Both the position numbers and the translations under genes were made by a program. A DNA stretch of 15,570 bases from JBKDZR01 sp047971485 (GTDB lineage Bacteria; Pseudomonadota; Alphaproteobacteria; Rhodobacterales; Rhodobacteraceae), in assembly GCA_047971485.1 (NCBI GenBank), contig JBKDZR010000047.1, forward strand, positions 1 through 15,570, written 5' to 3'. This document shows positions 5,857 through 12,674 of the stretch, one piece after another. Within the stretch, counting starts at the first letter, position 1. Each line of letters opens with the position of its first letter. Under the pieces are notes generated by a model that worked only from the letters and a program-made list of their open reading frames with translations, did no database searches and was not told the origin of the DNA.

Positions 5857-6218
5857 ATGAAGCCCAGTTCCAGCCGGGCCTCATCCGACATCATTTCCAT
5901 GCCCCAGGGCGGATCGAAGGTCAGCGTGACATCGACCTGCTTGACCCCGGGCAGGGGTTCGATCGCATCGGCGATCCAGCCGGGCATGTCGCCGGCCACG
6001 GGGCATCCCGGTGCCGTCAGGGTCATGACAACGGCAACCTCGGCCGCCTGGTTGATATCAATCGTGTAGATCAGGCCCAGATCGTAGATATTCACCGGGA
6101 TTTCGGGATCATAGACGGTACGGCAGGCTTCGACCACACTATCATAAAGCGGATGATCTGTGCTGGACGGACGGATCAGCGGGGCGCCTTCCATCTTCTG
6201 GGCCGGATCGGAGGACAT
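5853..6218 (-). CDS. sufT: SUF-associated Fe-S assembly protein, MIP18/DUF59 family
   Basis: A 121-residue cytoplasmic protein of the DUF59/MIP18 family, of the type encoded with SUF clusters, which assists maturation of Fe-S proteins. The family hallmark DPEIPVNIYDLGLIY spans residues 37-51, and the conserved cysteine is Cys72 in TAPGCPVA; the C-terminal half carries DVTLTFDPPWG. The ATG at 6218 is preceded by AAGGGA at good spacing; 51 upstream codons in frame (to 6371) have no family similarity and were rejected. It overlaps the next gene by four bases. The sufBCDS genes that would normally sit nearby are not in the window. A PaaD-like phenylacetate role is unlikely because no paa genes are present. 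Confidence 0.92.
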   Translation of the reverse strand: MSSDPAQKMEGAPLIRPSSTDHPLYDSVVEACRTVYDPEIPVNIYDLGLIYTIDINQAAEVAVVMTLTAPGCPVAGDMPGWIADAIEPLPGVKQVDVTLTFDPPWGMEMMSDEARLELGFM

Positions 6219-6535
6219 GGTGAAATCCCTTAGCAATTCAGGCGGGAATATAGGCGTCCGTGTCCCGGGCGTCCAGTGGCGGGCCGACCCTGACGGCCGG
6301 GAACAGCACCCATGGCGATTATCAGGTGTTAGCGCCATGACCGCAGGGGCTCTGCAGGCAATTTGTGCCAAAGGTGCCGCAGGGGCGCGACCGGCTGTGA
6401 GAGCAAGCCGCGTTCAACATACGCCACGCCCTGTGGATACCACATGCTCTGGGGCCAAATCGGCGGCCCTGTCATGTGGACATGCCCGCACCGCACAGGA
6501 AGGGGAAATGTCCCCTTCGCTGTGATTCGGGTAGG
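6219..6535. other. intergenic region between sufT and rimK
   Basis: Contains the presumed promoter region of the minus-strand sufT run and the presumed 3' end of rimK. I see no gene. Small palindromes are present: CATGTGGACATG (6473-6484) and the terminator-like hairpin 6499-6518. A TTTGGCACAAATTGCC motif on the minus strand around 6357-6372 resembles a sigma-54 site but has the wrong spacing. Confidence 0.6.
6499..6518 (-). terminator. hairpin downstream of rimK
   Basis: GAAGGGGA (6499-6506) pairs perfectly with TCCCCTTC (6511-6518) around an AATG loop, 17 bp beyond the rimK stop codon on the minus strand. It lacks a clear T-run. Confidence 0.45.
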
Positions 6536-7954
6536 CTACTCCTCGCCCATGGTCTTGCCCCGGCGTCGGGCAGGGGCGGGGCGCAGGTTCTTTTCGATAT
6601 CCTCATAGAGCAAGCCGACGATATCCTTGCCGCTGGCCTTTTCGATGCCTTCGAACCCGGGTGAGGAATTGACCTCCAGTACCTTGGGCCCGGTATTCGA
6701 GCGCAGCAGATCCACCCCGGCCAGCCCCAAACCAAAGGCCCGGGCGGCGCGGACGGCGGCGCTGCGTTCCTCGCGGCTGATGCGCACGGCTACGGCGGAT
6801 CCTCCCTGATGCAGGTTCGAGCGGAACTCGCCCTCGGCCGCGACCCGTTTCATCGCTGCCACCACCTTGCCGCCGATGACCAGACAACGGACATCCTCGC
6901 CATTGGCCTCGCGGACGAATTGCTGGACCAGGAAATTGGCCTTCAAGCCACGAAACGCGTCGATCACCGATTCCGCCGCCTTGCGGGTCTCGGCCAGAAC
7001 CACGCCCTTGCCCTGGGTGCTTTCCAGCAGCTTGACGATCAGCGGCGCGGTTCCCACCAGCCCGATCAGGTTGCCCGTATCCTTGGGCGAGGCAGCAAAG
7101 GCCGTAGCCGGCATGCCGATCTTGTGGCGCGCCAGGATCTGATGGGCATACAGCTTGTCACGGCTCGAACTGATCCCGGCCGAAGGGTTCACGCAATAGG
7201 TGCCGATGGTCTCGAATTGGCGCACCACCGCCGTGCCATAAGGCGTGATCGAGGCGCCGATCCGGGGGATGACCGCATCGAAATGGGGCAGGCGCTGGCC
7301 GTCGTAATGGACCTCGGGGGCCAGTTGGTTGATGGCCATGTAGCAGCGCGTGGTGTCGATCACCTCGACCACATGGCCACGGGCCTCGCCCTCCTGGACA
7401 AGCCGGCGGGTGGAATAGTTATGGGCCTCACGCGACAGGACGGCGACGCGCAGGGTGCGGGCAGGGGCGGCCTGTTTCATCGCCTTGGAATGATAGGCCT
7501 CGTAATCCATCACCGGTTGGCAGAACCGCTCGCCGGGGCTGATCACCATGTCATCAAGCAGCGCCTGGCGCCCCAGCAACATGCGTGAAGCCATGCTGCC
7601 ACGATCCGTCAGGGTGATCTCGATGGGCCAGCGCCGACCGGCAATCTCGATCTCGGTGCCGATGACATAGCGCCATTCGGCCTCGCCATTGGATGAGGTC
7701 ACTTCGCGCCGGTCGATGATCGGGGCCGAGCACGGGATGGTCACATCCTCACGCCCCGGAATCGGATGGATGGCAAAACGAACCTTGGGTTTGGTGGCCG
7801 GGCCAAAGGGTTCAATATCAAAGGCATGTAGCGCCGAGGTCCGCGCCCCCGTGTCGATCTTGGCCTTCAGTGCGGGCAGGCCAAGCTGGGGCAGGGCCAC
7901 CCATTCCTCCCATCCGAGGCGGAAAAGCGGGTCGGTGCCGGTTTCATCGTCCAT
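6536..7954 (-). CDS. rimK: RimK-type ATP-grasp glutamate ligase fused to an N-terminal retropepsin-like (RimB/DUF785) domain
   Basis: A 472-residue two-domain protein. Residues about 12-148 are an ATP-dependent zinc protease/RimB-type domain with IDTGARTSALHA (33-44; Asp34) and a MLLGRQALLDD tail. Residues about 167-457 are a RimK ATP-grasp ligase: nucleotide-binding and glycine-rich parts at STQGKGVVLAET (312-323), FVREANGEDVR (346-356), KRVAAEGEFRSN (369-380) and the metal-binding VLEVNSSPGFEGIE (425-438). RimK adds glutamates to the C-terminus of ribosomal protein S6 in Enterobacteria and Pseudomonas; RimK is about 300 residues alone, so the extra length is the fused domain. Ligase and protease in one chain suggest control of glutamylation in both directions, which is inference. 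The ATG is preceded by AGGA. It is isolated, with a hairpin after its stop. Confidence 0.93.
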   Translation of the reverse strand: MDDETGTDPLFRLGWEEWVALPQLGLPALKAKIDTGARTSALHAFDIEPFGPATKPKVRFAIHPIPGREDVTIPCSAPIIDRREVTSSNGEAEWRYVIGTEIEIAGRRWPIEITLTDRGSMASRMLLGRQALLDDMVISPGERFCQPVMDYEAYHSKAMKQAAPARTLRVAVLSREAHNYSTRRLVQEGEARGHVVEVIDTTRCYMAINQLAPEVHYDGQRLPHFDAVIPRIGASITPYGTAVVRQFETIGTYCVNPSAGISSSRDKLYAHQILARHKIGMPATAFAASPKDTGNLIGLVGTAPLIVKLLESTQGKGVVLAETRKAAESVIDAFRGLKANFLVQQFVREANGEDVRCLVIGGKVVAAMKRVAAEGEFRSNLHQGGSAVAVRISREERSAAVRAARAFGLGLAGVDLLRSNTGPKVLEVNSSPGFEGIEKASGKDIVGLLYEDIEKNLRPAPARRRGKTMGEE

Positions 7955-8195
7955 CTGATCCTGTCCTCACGGAGGGCGGGCATAGGGCCACGCTGTCGGA
8001 ACCTGTGTGGCATTTTGAACGGCACAGCACTAGCGCCAAAGCACCCCAAGGCCGTCCGGAGTTTTTCGCCTGCTTCGCTTCGCGCCGCTTGCCGCCCAAA
8101 AGCCGCACCCCCGGACGCTTATGCAATCATGACCGCCATAAAGCGCACCGCTTTCCATTCCTTGGCCCGCTTCCGCAGGGTGTGATCTGACGACG

Positions 8196-8250
8196 GGTTT
8201 GTCGGGCAAACCGCTGTTGTGAAGGTTTGGTCTTTAGGACCAGCCCCTTC
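8196..8250 (+). other. two adjacent hairpins, possible small-RNA structure
   Basis: GGTTTG (8196-8201) pairs with CAAACC (8207-8212). GAAGG (8221-8225) pairs with CCTTC (8246-8250), enclosing TGGTC (8228-8232) paired with GACCA (8238-8242). Both are followed by the stem at 8301-8325. The chain hairpin-hairpin-terminator is small-RNA-like, but no promoter is evident and the plus-strand T-tail is weak. Confidence 0.25.
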
Positions 8251-8300
8251 AGGGCGTCTTATGTGACGGCATGCGCGCGATCTGCCGGGGCGCAAACGAA

Positions 8301-8325
8301 AAAGGGCGCCGGATTGGCGCCCTTT
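8301..8325 (-). terminator. strong intrinsic terminator of the VPLPA-CTERM gene
   Basis: AAAGGGCGCC (8301-8310) pairs perfectly with GGCGCCCTTT (8316-8325) around a 5-base loop. On the minus strand it begins 22 bp beyond the stop codon at 8348, is preceded by an A-rich stretch, and its 3' arm runs into TTTTTCGTTTG, as expected for rho-independent termination. The plus strand also has a weak T-rich tail, so it may work in both directions. Confidence 0.85.
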
Positions 8326-8347
8326 GGTTTGTCGTCGATGGAAGCGC

Positions 8348-9004
8348 TCAGGCGCGTTTGCGGCGCAGCAGCGTCAGCGATCCGAGACCAGCCAGCAACA
8401 GTGCGGCCGGGGCCGGCAGCGGTACGGGGCTGACCGGAACCAGCGACAGATCGTCCACGGCAAAGCCGTTCCCGATGGCTTCGGTGCTCAGGTTCACGAG
8501 GCCCAGGATCCCGTTGCTCACCGACCCGGAATTGAACCGGACGGTATATTGCGCCCAATGATCCTTGAGGGTGTCGATGGTGAAGCTGCCCAACTGGACC
8601 CCGTTCAGCGTCAGGGCCTGGATGCTGTCATTCGCCCATTTGGTTCCCCAGACCGTAAAGGCATAGTTGGTGTAGGGGGTCAGTTGGACGCTCTGCTTCC
8701 AGAAGGACGAAACCGATTCTGTGCTTCCGCTGACGAACAGGGCCAGACCGGTGCCCGTGGTGTGATCGCCAACACGATCCCCCTGAATCGGGCTGCCCCA
8801 GGACGCGGTGGCCAGATGGGGTGCCAGATTGGCCGATCCCGGACCACCGGAGTTGAGGTACGTGTTGGCATAATCGCTGGTGAAATCGGTATAGCCGGCT
8901 TCGAAATCAGCGTTATCAATCAGGTTCACCGTCGCGGCCTGTGCGGTGGGGGCCAAGGTCATGGCCATCAGAACAGCGGCGACTTTTGTGTTGAAGAAGG
9001 CCAT
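8348..9004 (-). CDS. secreted protein with VPLPA-CTERM sorting signal
   Basis: A 218-residue precursor. Residues 1-23 are a signal peptide cleaved after AQA. The mature part (about 25-188) begins NLIDNADFEAG and ends GFAVDDLSL, a pattern of beta-sandwich (galactose-binding-like) carbohydrate-binding domains. Residues 194-218 are the sorting signal: VPLPA, a hydrophobic membrane helix, and the basic tail RRKRA. In Rhodobacterales this VPLPA variant of PEP-CTERM is processed by a dedicated exosortase and usually goes with exopolysaccharide or surface-layer production. No exosortase lies in this window. AAGGA precedes the ATG by nine bases. The gene stands alone, followed by a strong terminator. 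Role inferred: cell-surface or matrix protein. Confidence 0.9.
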   Translation of the reverse strand: MAFFNTKVAAVLMAMTLAPTAQAATVNLIDNADFEAGYTDFTSDYANTYLNSGGPGSANLAPHLATASWGSPIQGDRVGDHTTGTGLALFVSGSTESVSSFWKQSVQLTPYTNYAFTVWGTKWANDSIQALTLNGVQLGSFTIDTLKDHWAQYTVRFNSGSVSNGILGLVNLSTEAIGNGFAVDDLSLVPVSPVPLPAPAALLLAGLGSLTLLRRKRA

Positions 9005-9281
9005 GGGCAGGTTCCTTTTCAGTACTCATCAAAACTGCTTCAACTTGTACCATCATTGTCAGCGATGTCTTCACAAAACCAAAAGAAAAGTTAACATTGG
9101 AGATGAGACACAGTGTCGCTGCCAATCCTGCCGCAGGAACAGTCAGCGGTGCCCGGAAGTTTGGCATGAAGAGGGAACCATGTCCGTTGTGCCGGGGTAT
9201 CTTTGGCAAGATCGGGCTTTTGCACGCCCATGCCCGAAGCCCCTTGCGGCGGCCGAAAAGGAAGGTTAGGAAGCCCCCCAC

Positions 9282-9356
9282 GGGTGATTAGCTCAGTGGT
9301 AGAGCGCTTCGTTCACATCGAAGATGTCAGGAGTTCGAATCTCTTATCACCCACCA
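9282..9356 (+). tRNA. tRNA-Val (anticodon CAC)
   Basis: A 75-nt cloverleaf. The acceptor arm GGGTGAT pairs with ATCACCC; D-arm GCTCAGTGGTAGAGC; the anticodon stem CTTCG/CGAAG encloses TTCACAT with anticodon CAC; the T-arm contains GTTCGAAT; CCA is encoded at 9354-9356. CAC reads GUG. Confidence 0.97.
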
Positions 9357-9426
9357 TTTTCCAGACCCTGTGTTCGTTTTCAAACGGGACATACCCGCTG
9401 GCTGGTCGGCCTTGACTGCGGCTGAC

Positions 9427-9996
9427 ATGACCGGGCCCGTCTATATCCTGCGCCACGGGGAAACCGAGTGGAACCGCCAGGGGCGGATGCAGGGGCGGCT
9501 TGACTCGGCTCTGACAGATCTGGGGCGCCAACAGGCCCGTCATCAGGGACGTATTCTGGCGGCCCAGGGGCTGCGTGGGACGATGATCATGACCAGCCCC
9601 AGTGGCCGAGCCATGAAAACGGCGGATCTTGTCGGCATGGCACTGGGGGGGCAGCCACGGGTGGATCCGGCCCTGCAGGAGATCGACATGGGCGACTGGC
9701 AGGGACAGCGGCTGACGGATCTGGCCCGGCGCCATCATGGGCTGTTTAATGCCCCCGATCCGCTGGGGTTCTACCGCCATATCCCGAATGGCGAAACGCC
9801 CGCGGATGTGGCCTGCCGTCTGCGCCCGCTTCTGGCCCGTCTGGTGCCGCCGGTGATTCTGATCACCCATGGCGTGACCGCGCGGATTTTGCGCTGCCTG
9901 CTGATGGGCCTGCCGGTTGAGGCATTTTCCGGGCTTGAGGGCGGGCAGGGCGTGGTTTACCGGATCGAAGGCCAACGGCATATCACCCTCAGATAA
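9427..9996 (+). CDS. histidine phosphatase family protein (branch 1)
   Basis: A 189-residue cytoplasmic phosphatase of the phosphoglycerate-mutase-like superfamily. The catalytic loop LRHGETEWN has its phosphorylated histidine at residue 10; a second arginine lies in TSPSGRAMKT, the acid in LQEIDMGDW, and the second histidine in ITHGVTARIL. Members dephosphorylate small metabolites, phosphosugars or nucleotides; residues alone do not give the substrate. The frame opens at a GTG (9370), but the conserved N-terminus begins at the ATG at 9427; a ribosome site is weak for either. It sits 70 bp after tRNA-Val(CAC) and 62 bp before tRNA-Val(TAC), all on one strand. Read-through from the tRNA promoter could transcribe it. 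Confidence 0.93.
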   Translation: MTGPVYILRHGETEWNRQGRMQGRLDSALTDLGRQQARHQGRILAAQGLRGTMIMTSPSGRAMKTADLVGMALGGQPRVDPALQEIDMGDWQGQRLTDLARRHHGLFNAPDPLGFYRHIPNGETPADVACRLRPLLARLVPPVILITHGVTARILRCLLMGLPVEAFSGLEGGQGVVYRIEGQRHITLR

Positions 9997-10019
9997 CCTG
10001 CCGATCACCATAGGGGCCC

Positions 10020-10048
10020 TTGCATTCGCCCCCGAAGCCCGGGTATCA
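10020..10048 (+). promoter_or_regulatory. weak promoter candidate for tRNA-Val(TAC)
   Basis: TTGCAT (10020-10025) and GTATCA (10043-10048) are 17 bp apart and would start transcription a few bases before the tRNA at 10059. Both boxes are imperfect. Confidence 0.3.
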
Positions 10049-10058
10049 GCGCGGGCAC

Positions 10059-10134
10059 GGGTGGTTAGCTCAGTTGGTAGAGCGTCTCGTTTACACCGAG
10101 GATGTCGGGGGTTCGAGCCCCTCACCACCCACCA
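10059..10134 (+). tRNA. tRNA-Val (anticodon TAC)
   Basis: A 76-nt cloverleaf. The acceptor arm GGGTGGT pairs with ACCACCC; D-arm GCTCAGTTGGTAGAGC; the anticodon arm TCTCG/CGAGG (one T-G pair) encloses TTTACAC with anticodon TAC; the T-arm is GGGGGTTCGAGCCCC; CCA is encoded at 10132-10134. The unmodified anticodon reads GUA and GUG and, with the usual U34 modification, all four valine codons. Confidence 0.97.
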
Positions 10135-10154
10135 TATTCCGAAGCACAGGGCGT

Positions 10155-10769
10155 CTAGCTGTCAGCATCGATCAGCCCCAGACCCCGCAGGTAGATGCCG
10201 ATCCCGGTTTCCAGAAGGTCTTCGGGGGGAAAGGGTGCGCGGGCCCCGGGGGCGCGGGCGAACAGTTCAACCACACCATGGGACATGGCCCAGATATGGG
10301 CCGAAAACATTGAGGCGGGCGGGCGCTTGTCCGGCGGGATGCGGCGCGACAGATCCTCAGCCGCACGTTCGACCACACCATGGGCCCGCGCCGCCGCCGC
10401 CGCCAGTTCCGGGGAATGGTTGGTCGAAATGCCACTTTCGAACATGGCAACGTAATGACCGGGATGACGGCGGGCAAAGGCAAGATAGGCGCGGCTGACG
10501 GCCTCGAACGCGGCGATGGGCGATGGGCGGCCGTCACCATAGGCGTAAGCGATCAGATCAGCGAAGATCTCATAGCCCTGGAGGGCGGCTTCGGCGATCA
10601 GATCCTCGCGCCCGGCGAAATGGCGATAGACGGCGGCCGGGGTGACGCCAGCCTGCTTGGCGGCCTCGGACAGGGTGAACCCGGTGGGGCCCATCTCGGC
10701 GATCAGGGACAGGGCGGCATCGACCAGCGCCTGACGCAGGTTGCCATGATGATAGCCTCGCTTACCCAT
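10155..10769 (-). CDS. TetR family transcriptional regulator
   Basis: A 204-residue dimeric DNA-binding protein. The N-terminus (about 9-56) is a TetR helix-turn-helix, with VDAALSLIAEMGPTGFTL leading into EAAKQAGVTPAAVYRHFAGR and the typical AxxYRHF recognition helix. The C-terminal ligand domain (about 75-200) has YLAFARRHPGHYVAMFESG, the pattern of the TetR_C_33/WHG-type domain. Its ATG lies within the last codons of ppk2 (8-bp overlap), so it is almost certainly translated from the same message. It converges on tRNA-Val(TAC), 20 bp away, with no hairpin between them. Target and ligand are unknown; ppk2 or its own operon is a reasonable guess. Confidence 0.93.
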   Translation of the reverse strand: MGKRGYHHGNLRQALVDAALSLIAEMGPTGFTLSEAAKQAGVTPAAVYRHFAGREDLIAEAALQGYEIFADLIAYAYGDGRPSPIAAFEAVSRAYLAFARRHPGHYVAMFESGISTNHSPELAAAAARAHGVVERAAEDLSRRIPPDKRPPASMFSAHIWAMSHGVVELFARAPGARAPFPPEDLLETGIGIYLRGLGLIDADS

Positions 10770-11643
10770 CCCAGATCTCGGGGCCGCCGGTGATCAACGG
10801 ATCGGGAGGGCAGGCGATCTTGGCCCGGCGACCGTCATAGGGGATCTGTGACAGGACCGTGCGGATCGCGGCGATGCGCGCGCGGCGCTTGTCATCCGCG
10901 CGGATCACCGTCCAGGGGGTCGGGTCAGTGTGGGTGCGTTCAAAGGTTTCGCGGATTGCAACCGAATAGGCATCCCAGCGGCGCAGACCCTCGATGTCGA
11001 TCGTGCTGAGTTTCCACTGTTTCAGCGGGTCGCCTTCGCGATCAAGAAAGCGGCGCAGCTGTTCGGCGCGGTTCACGTTCAGCCAGATCTTGATCAGGTG
11101 AACGCCATCGGCCACCAGTGCCTGTTCAAATCCGGGGGCCTGATGGAAAAACCGTTCGCGCTGCGCATGATCGCAGAAGCCGAAGACATGCTCTACCACG
11201 GCACGGTTGTACCAGGACCGGTCGAACATCATGATCTGGCCGGCTGCGGGCAAATGGGCGGCGTAGCGCTGAAAATACCATTGTGACGCCTCAACCTCGT
11301 TGGGTTTGGCCAAGGCGACAACCTGGGCGATGCGCGGGTTCATGTTCTCGCGGAACCGCTTGATCGTCCCGCCCTTTCCGGCCGCATCGCGCCCCTCGAA
11401 GAGGATGACGACCCGCGCACCCGATTTCTGCACCCAGCCCTGAAATTTGGCCAGTTCGACCTGCAACTGGCGCAGCGTATCCTCATAGGGACTGCGGGCC
11501 AGACGCTTGGCATGGGGATAGCCCGGACCGAGGATTGGATCGGTCGGAGCAGCCTTGATTGCCTTGCGGATTGCGGCCTCGGCTTCTTCCTCGAAAAAAC
11601 GGGTGATGGCCCCGTCATAGGGCAGATCTTCGGGTTTGCTCAT
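10762..11643 (-). CDS. ppk2: polyphosphate kinase 2 (PPK2), single-domain
   Basis: A 293-residue P-loop kinase that moves phosphate between polyphosphate and nucleotides; single-domain members usually run toward NTP synthesis from NDP. Walker A is GRDAAGKGGTIKR (84-96) and the Walker B/lid segment MMFDRSWYNRAVVEHVFGF (138-156); NPRIAQVVAL and a KIWLNVNRAEQLRRF core also match. Length fits the one-domain class; whether ADP or GDP is preferred cannot be read from the sequence. The start gives MSKPEDLPYDG; AAAGG lies 12 bases before it, rather far. It follows metA by 69 bp and overlaps a TetR gene by 8 bp. Its leader carries CTGACGC/GCGTCAG repeats (11648-11654, 11690-11696) around the ribosome site. 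Confidence 0.95.
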   Translation of the reverse strand: MSKPEDLPYDGAITRFFEEEAEAAIRKAIKAAPTDPILGPGYPHAKRLARSPYEDTLRQLQVELAKFQGWVQKSGARVVILFEGRDAAGKGGTIKRFRENMNPRIAQVVALAKPNEVEASQWYFQRYAAHLPAAGQIMMFDRSWYNRAVVEHVFGFCDHAQRERFFHQAPGFEQALVADGVHLIKIWLNVNRAEQLRRFLDREGDPLKQWKLSTIDIEGLRRWDAYSVAIRETFERTHTDPTPWTVIRADDKRRARIAAIRTVLSQIPYDGRRAKIACPPDPLITGGPEIWDG

Positions 11644-11712
11644 AATCTGACGCTACCTTTGAGATCCGGGGCGTGCAATCTGCTAATATGCGTCAGCGGC
11701 AGCGCGTCGGGA

Positions 11713-12630
11713 TCAGCAGCCGATCTGGTTCAGATCGAAATGGGTGCTCTGGTAAATCTCGTTGATCCAGTTCCCGTAGAGAAGATGGGCGTGACTGCGC
11801 CATCTGTTCAGCGGCGCCTTGCGGGGATCGTCATCGGGATAATAGTTGCCGGGCACGTTGATCGGCGTGCCGTTCAGAATATCGCGGTCATATTCTTCCT
11901 TCAGCGTGCCGCTGTCATATTCGAAATGGTTGAAGATATAGAGCGCACGATGGGCCGCATCCTCAATCAGACAGGGGCCGGTCTCATCACTGCCCAGCAG
12001 GGTCTTCAGGCCTGGCACGGCATTGATTTCAGGCTGTCTCATTTCGGTCCAACGGCTGACCGGGATGACGAAATCATCCGAGAAACCGCGCAGATAGGGC
12101 GAGGCCGGATCAAGGTTGAGATGCCGGAAACAGCCAAAGGCCTTGTGGTCCAGCATGTGTTTGTTGATGCCGTGGAAATGGTTGATCATCGCCATCCCGC
12201 CCCAGCAGACGCCAAAGGTGGAATGGACGTTGGTCTGTGTCCAGTCCATGACTTGGCACATCTCGTCCCAGTAGGTGACCTGGTCGAAGGGCAGGTGTTC
12301 GATCGGGGCGCCGGTGATTATCAGCCCGTCGAACTTGCGATCGCGTACGTCGCGGAAAGGCCGGTAAAAGGCCTCCATGTGTTCGGCCGAGGTGTTGCGG
12401 CTTTCATGTTCGCTCATGCGGATCAATGTCAGTTCGATCTGCAGGGGCGTGGCGCCGATCAGCCGGGCGAATTGCGTCTCGGTCTGGATCTTCTTCGGCA
12501 TCAGGTTCAGCAACCCGATCTGCAGTGGCCGGATATCCTGCCGGGCGGCCCGCAGGTCGGACATGACCATCACGCCCTCGCGGTCGAGGACGTCAAAGGC
12601 GGGCAGGTCCGAGGGGATCTTGATGGGCAT
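11713..12630 (-). CDS. metAA: homoserine O-acetyltransferase, MetA family (Glu111 acetyl-CoA type)
   Basis: Acylates homoserine at the first committed step of methionine synthesis in the cytoplasm. At 305 residues, the numbering matches E. coli MetA exactly: nucleophile Cys142 in FGVCWGG, His235 and Glu237 in NHFEYD. Residue 111 is Glu (TGAPIEH), whereas succinyl-CoA-specific enzymes have Gly. From published work on MetA specificity, Glu111 indicates acetyl-CoA use, giving O-acetylhomoserine. The upstream gap to the ATPase gene is only 44 bp, and I see no SAM-II riboswitch there. The ribosome site is weak. It lies between an unrecognised ATPase and ppk2 on the minus strand. Confidence 0.95.
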   Translation of the reverse strand: MPIKIPSDLPAFDVLDREGVMVMSDLRAARQDIRPLQIGLLNLMPKKIQTETQFARLIGATPLQIELTLIRMSEHESRNTSAEHMEAFYRPFRDVRDRKFDGLIITGAPIEHLPFDQVTYWDEMCQVMDWTQTNVHSTFGVCWGGMAMINHFHGINKHMLDHKAFGCFRHLNLDPASPYLRGFSDDFVIPVSRWTEMRQPEINAVPGLKTLLGSDETGPCLIEDAAHRALYIFNHFEYDSGTLKEEYDRDILNGTPINVPGNYYPDDDPRKAPLNRWRSHAHLLYGNWINEIYQSTHFDLNQIGC

Positions 12631-12674
12631 GGTGCAGGTCCGGTCTTGTCAGGGAATATCAGATAGCCAGGGGA

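Larger units (their letters stand above)
7955..8347. other. 393-bp intergenic region between rimK and the VPLPA-CTERM gene
   Basis: No gene is supported. It contains CGTCCGG (8053-8059) paired with CCGGACG (8111-8117), two short hairpins near 8196-8250, and the strong terminator 8301-8325. Frames such as the reverse reading over 7944-8126 are Arg/Lys-rich and have no ribosome site. It must also hold the minus-strand promoter of rimK; no clear boxes were found. Confidence 0.6.

Noticed and set aside
6357..6372. TTTGGCACAAATTGCC resembling a sigma-54 promoter ahead of sufT
   Set aside because: The GG and GC elements are 8 bp apart rather than the required 10.
8053..8117. CGTCCGG/CCGGACG inverted repeat in the rimK upstream region
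   Set aside because: Seven-base arms 51 bp apart in GC-rich DNA are not informative on their own.
9107..9117. GACACAGTGTC palindrome upstream of the VPLPA-CTERM gene
   Set aside because: An 11-bp dyad is common by chance and no second copy or nearby regulator supports it.
3361..11657. ATCTGACGCTACC shared by 3361-3373 and 11645-11657
   Set aside because: By a simple estimate a few 13-bp matches are expected by chance in a 15.6-kb window, and nothing around the two copies agrees.
12631..12674. Possible SAM-II riboswitch ahead of metA
   Set aside because: The gap is only 44 bp and lacks the conserved pseudoknot sequences; it is too short for the element.
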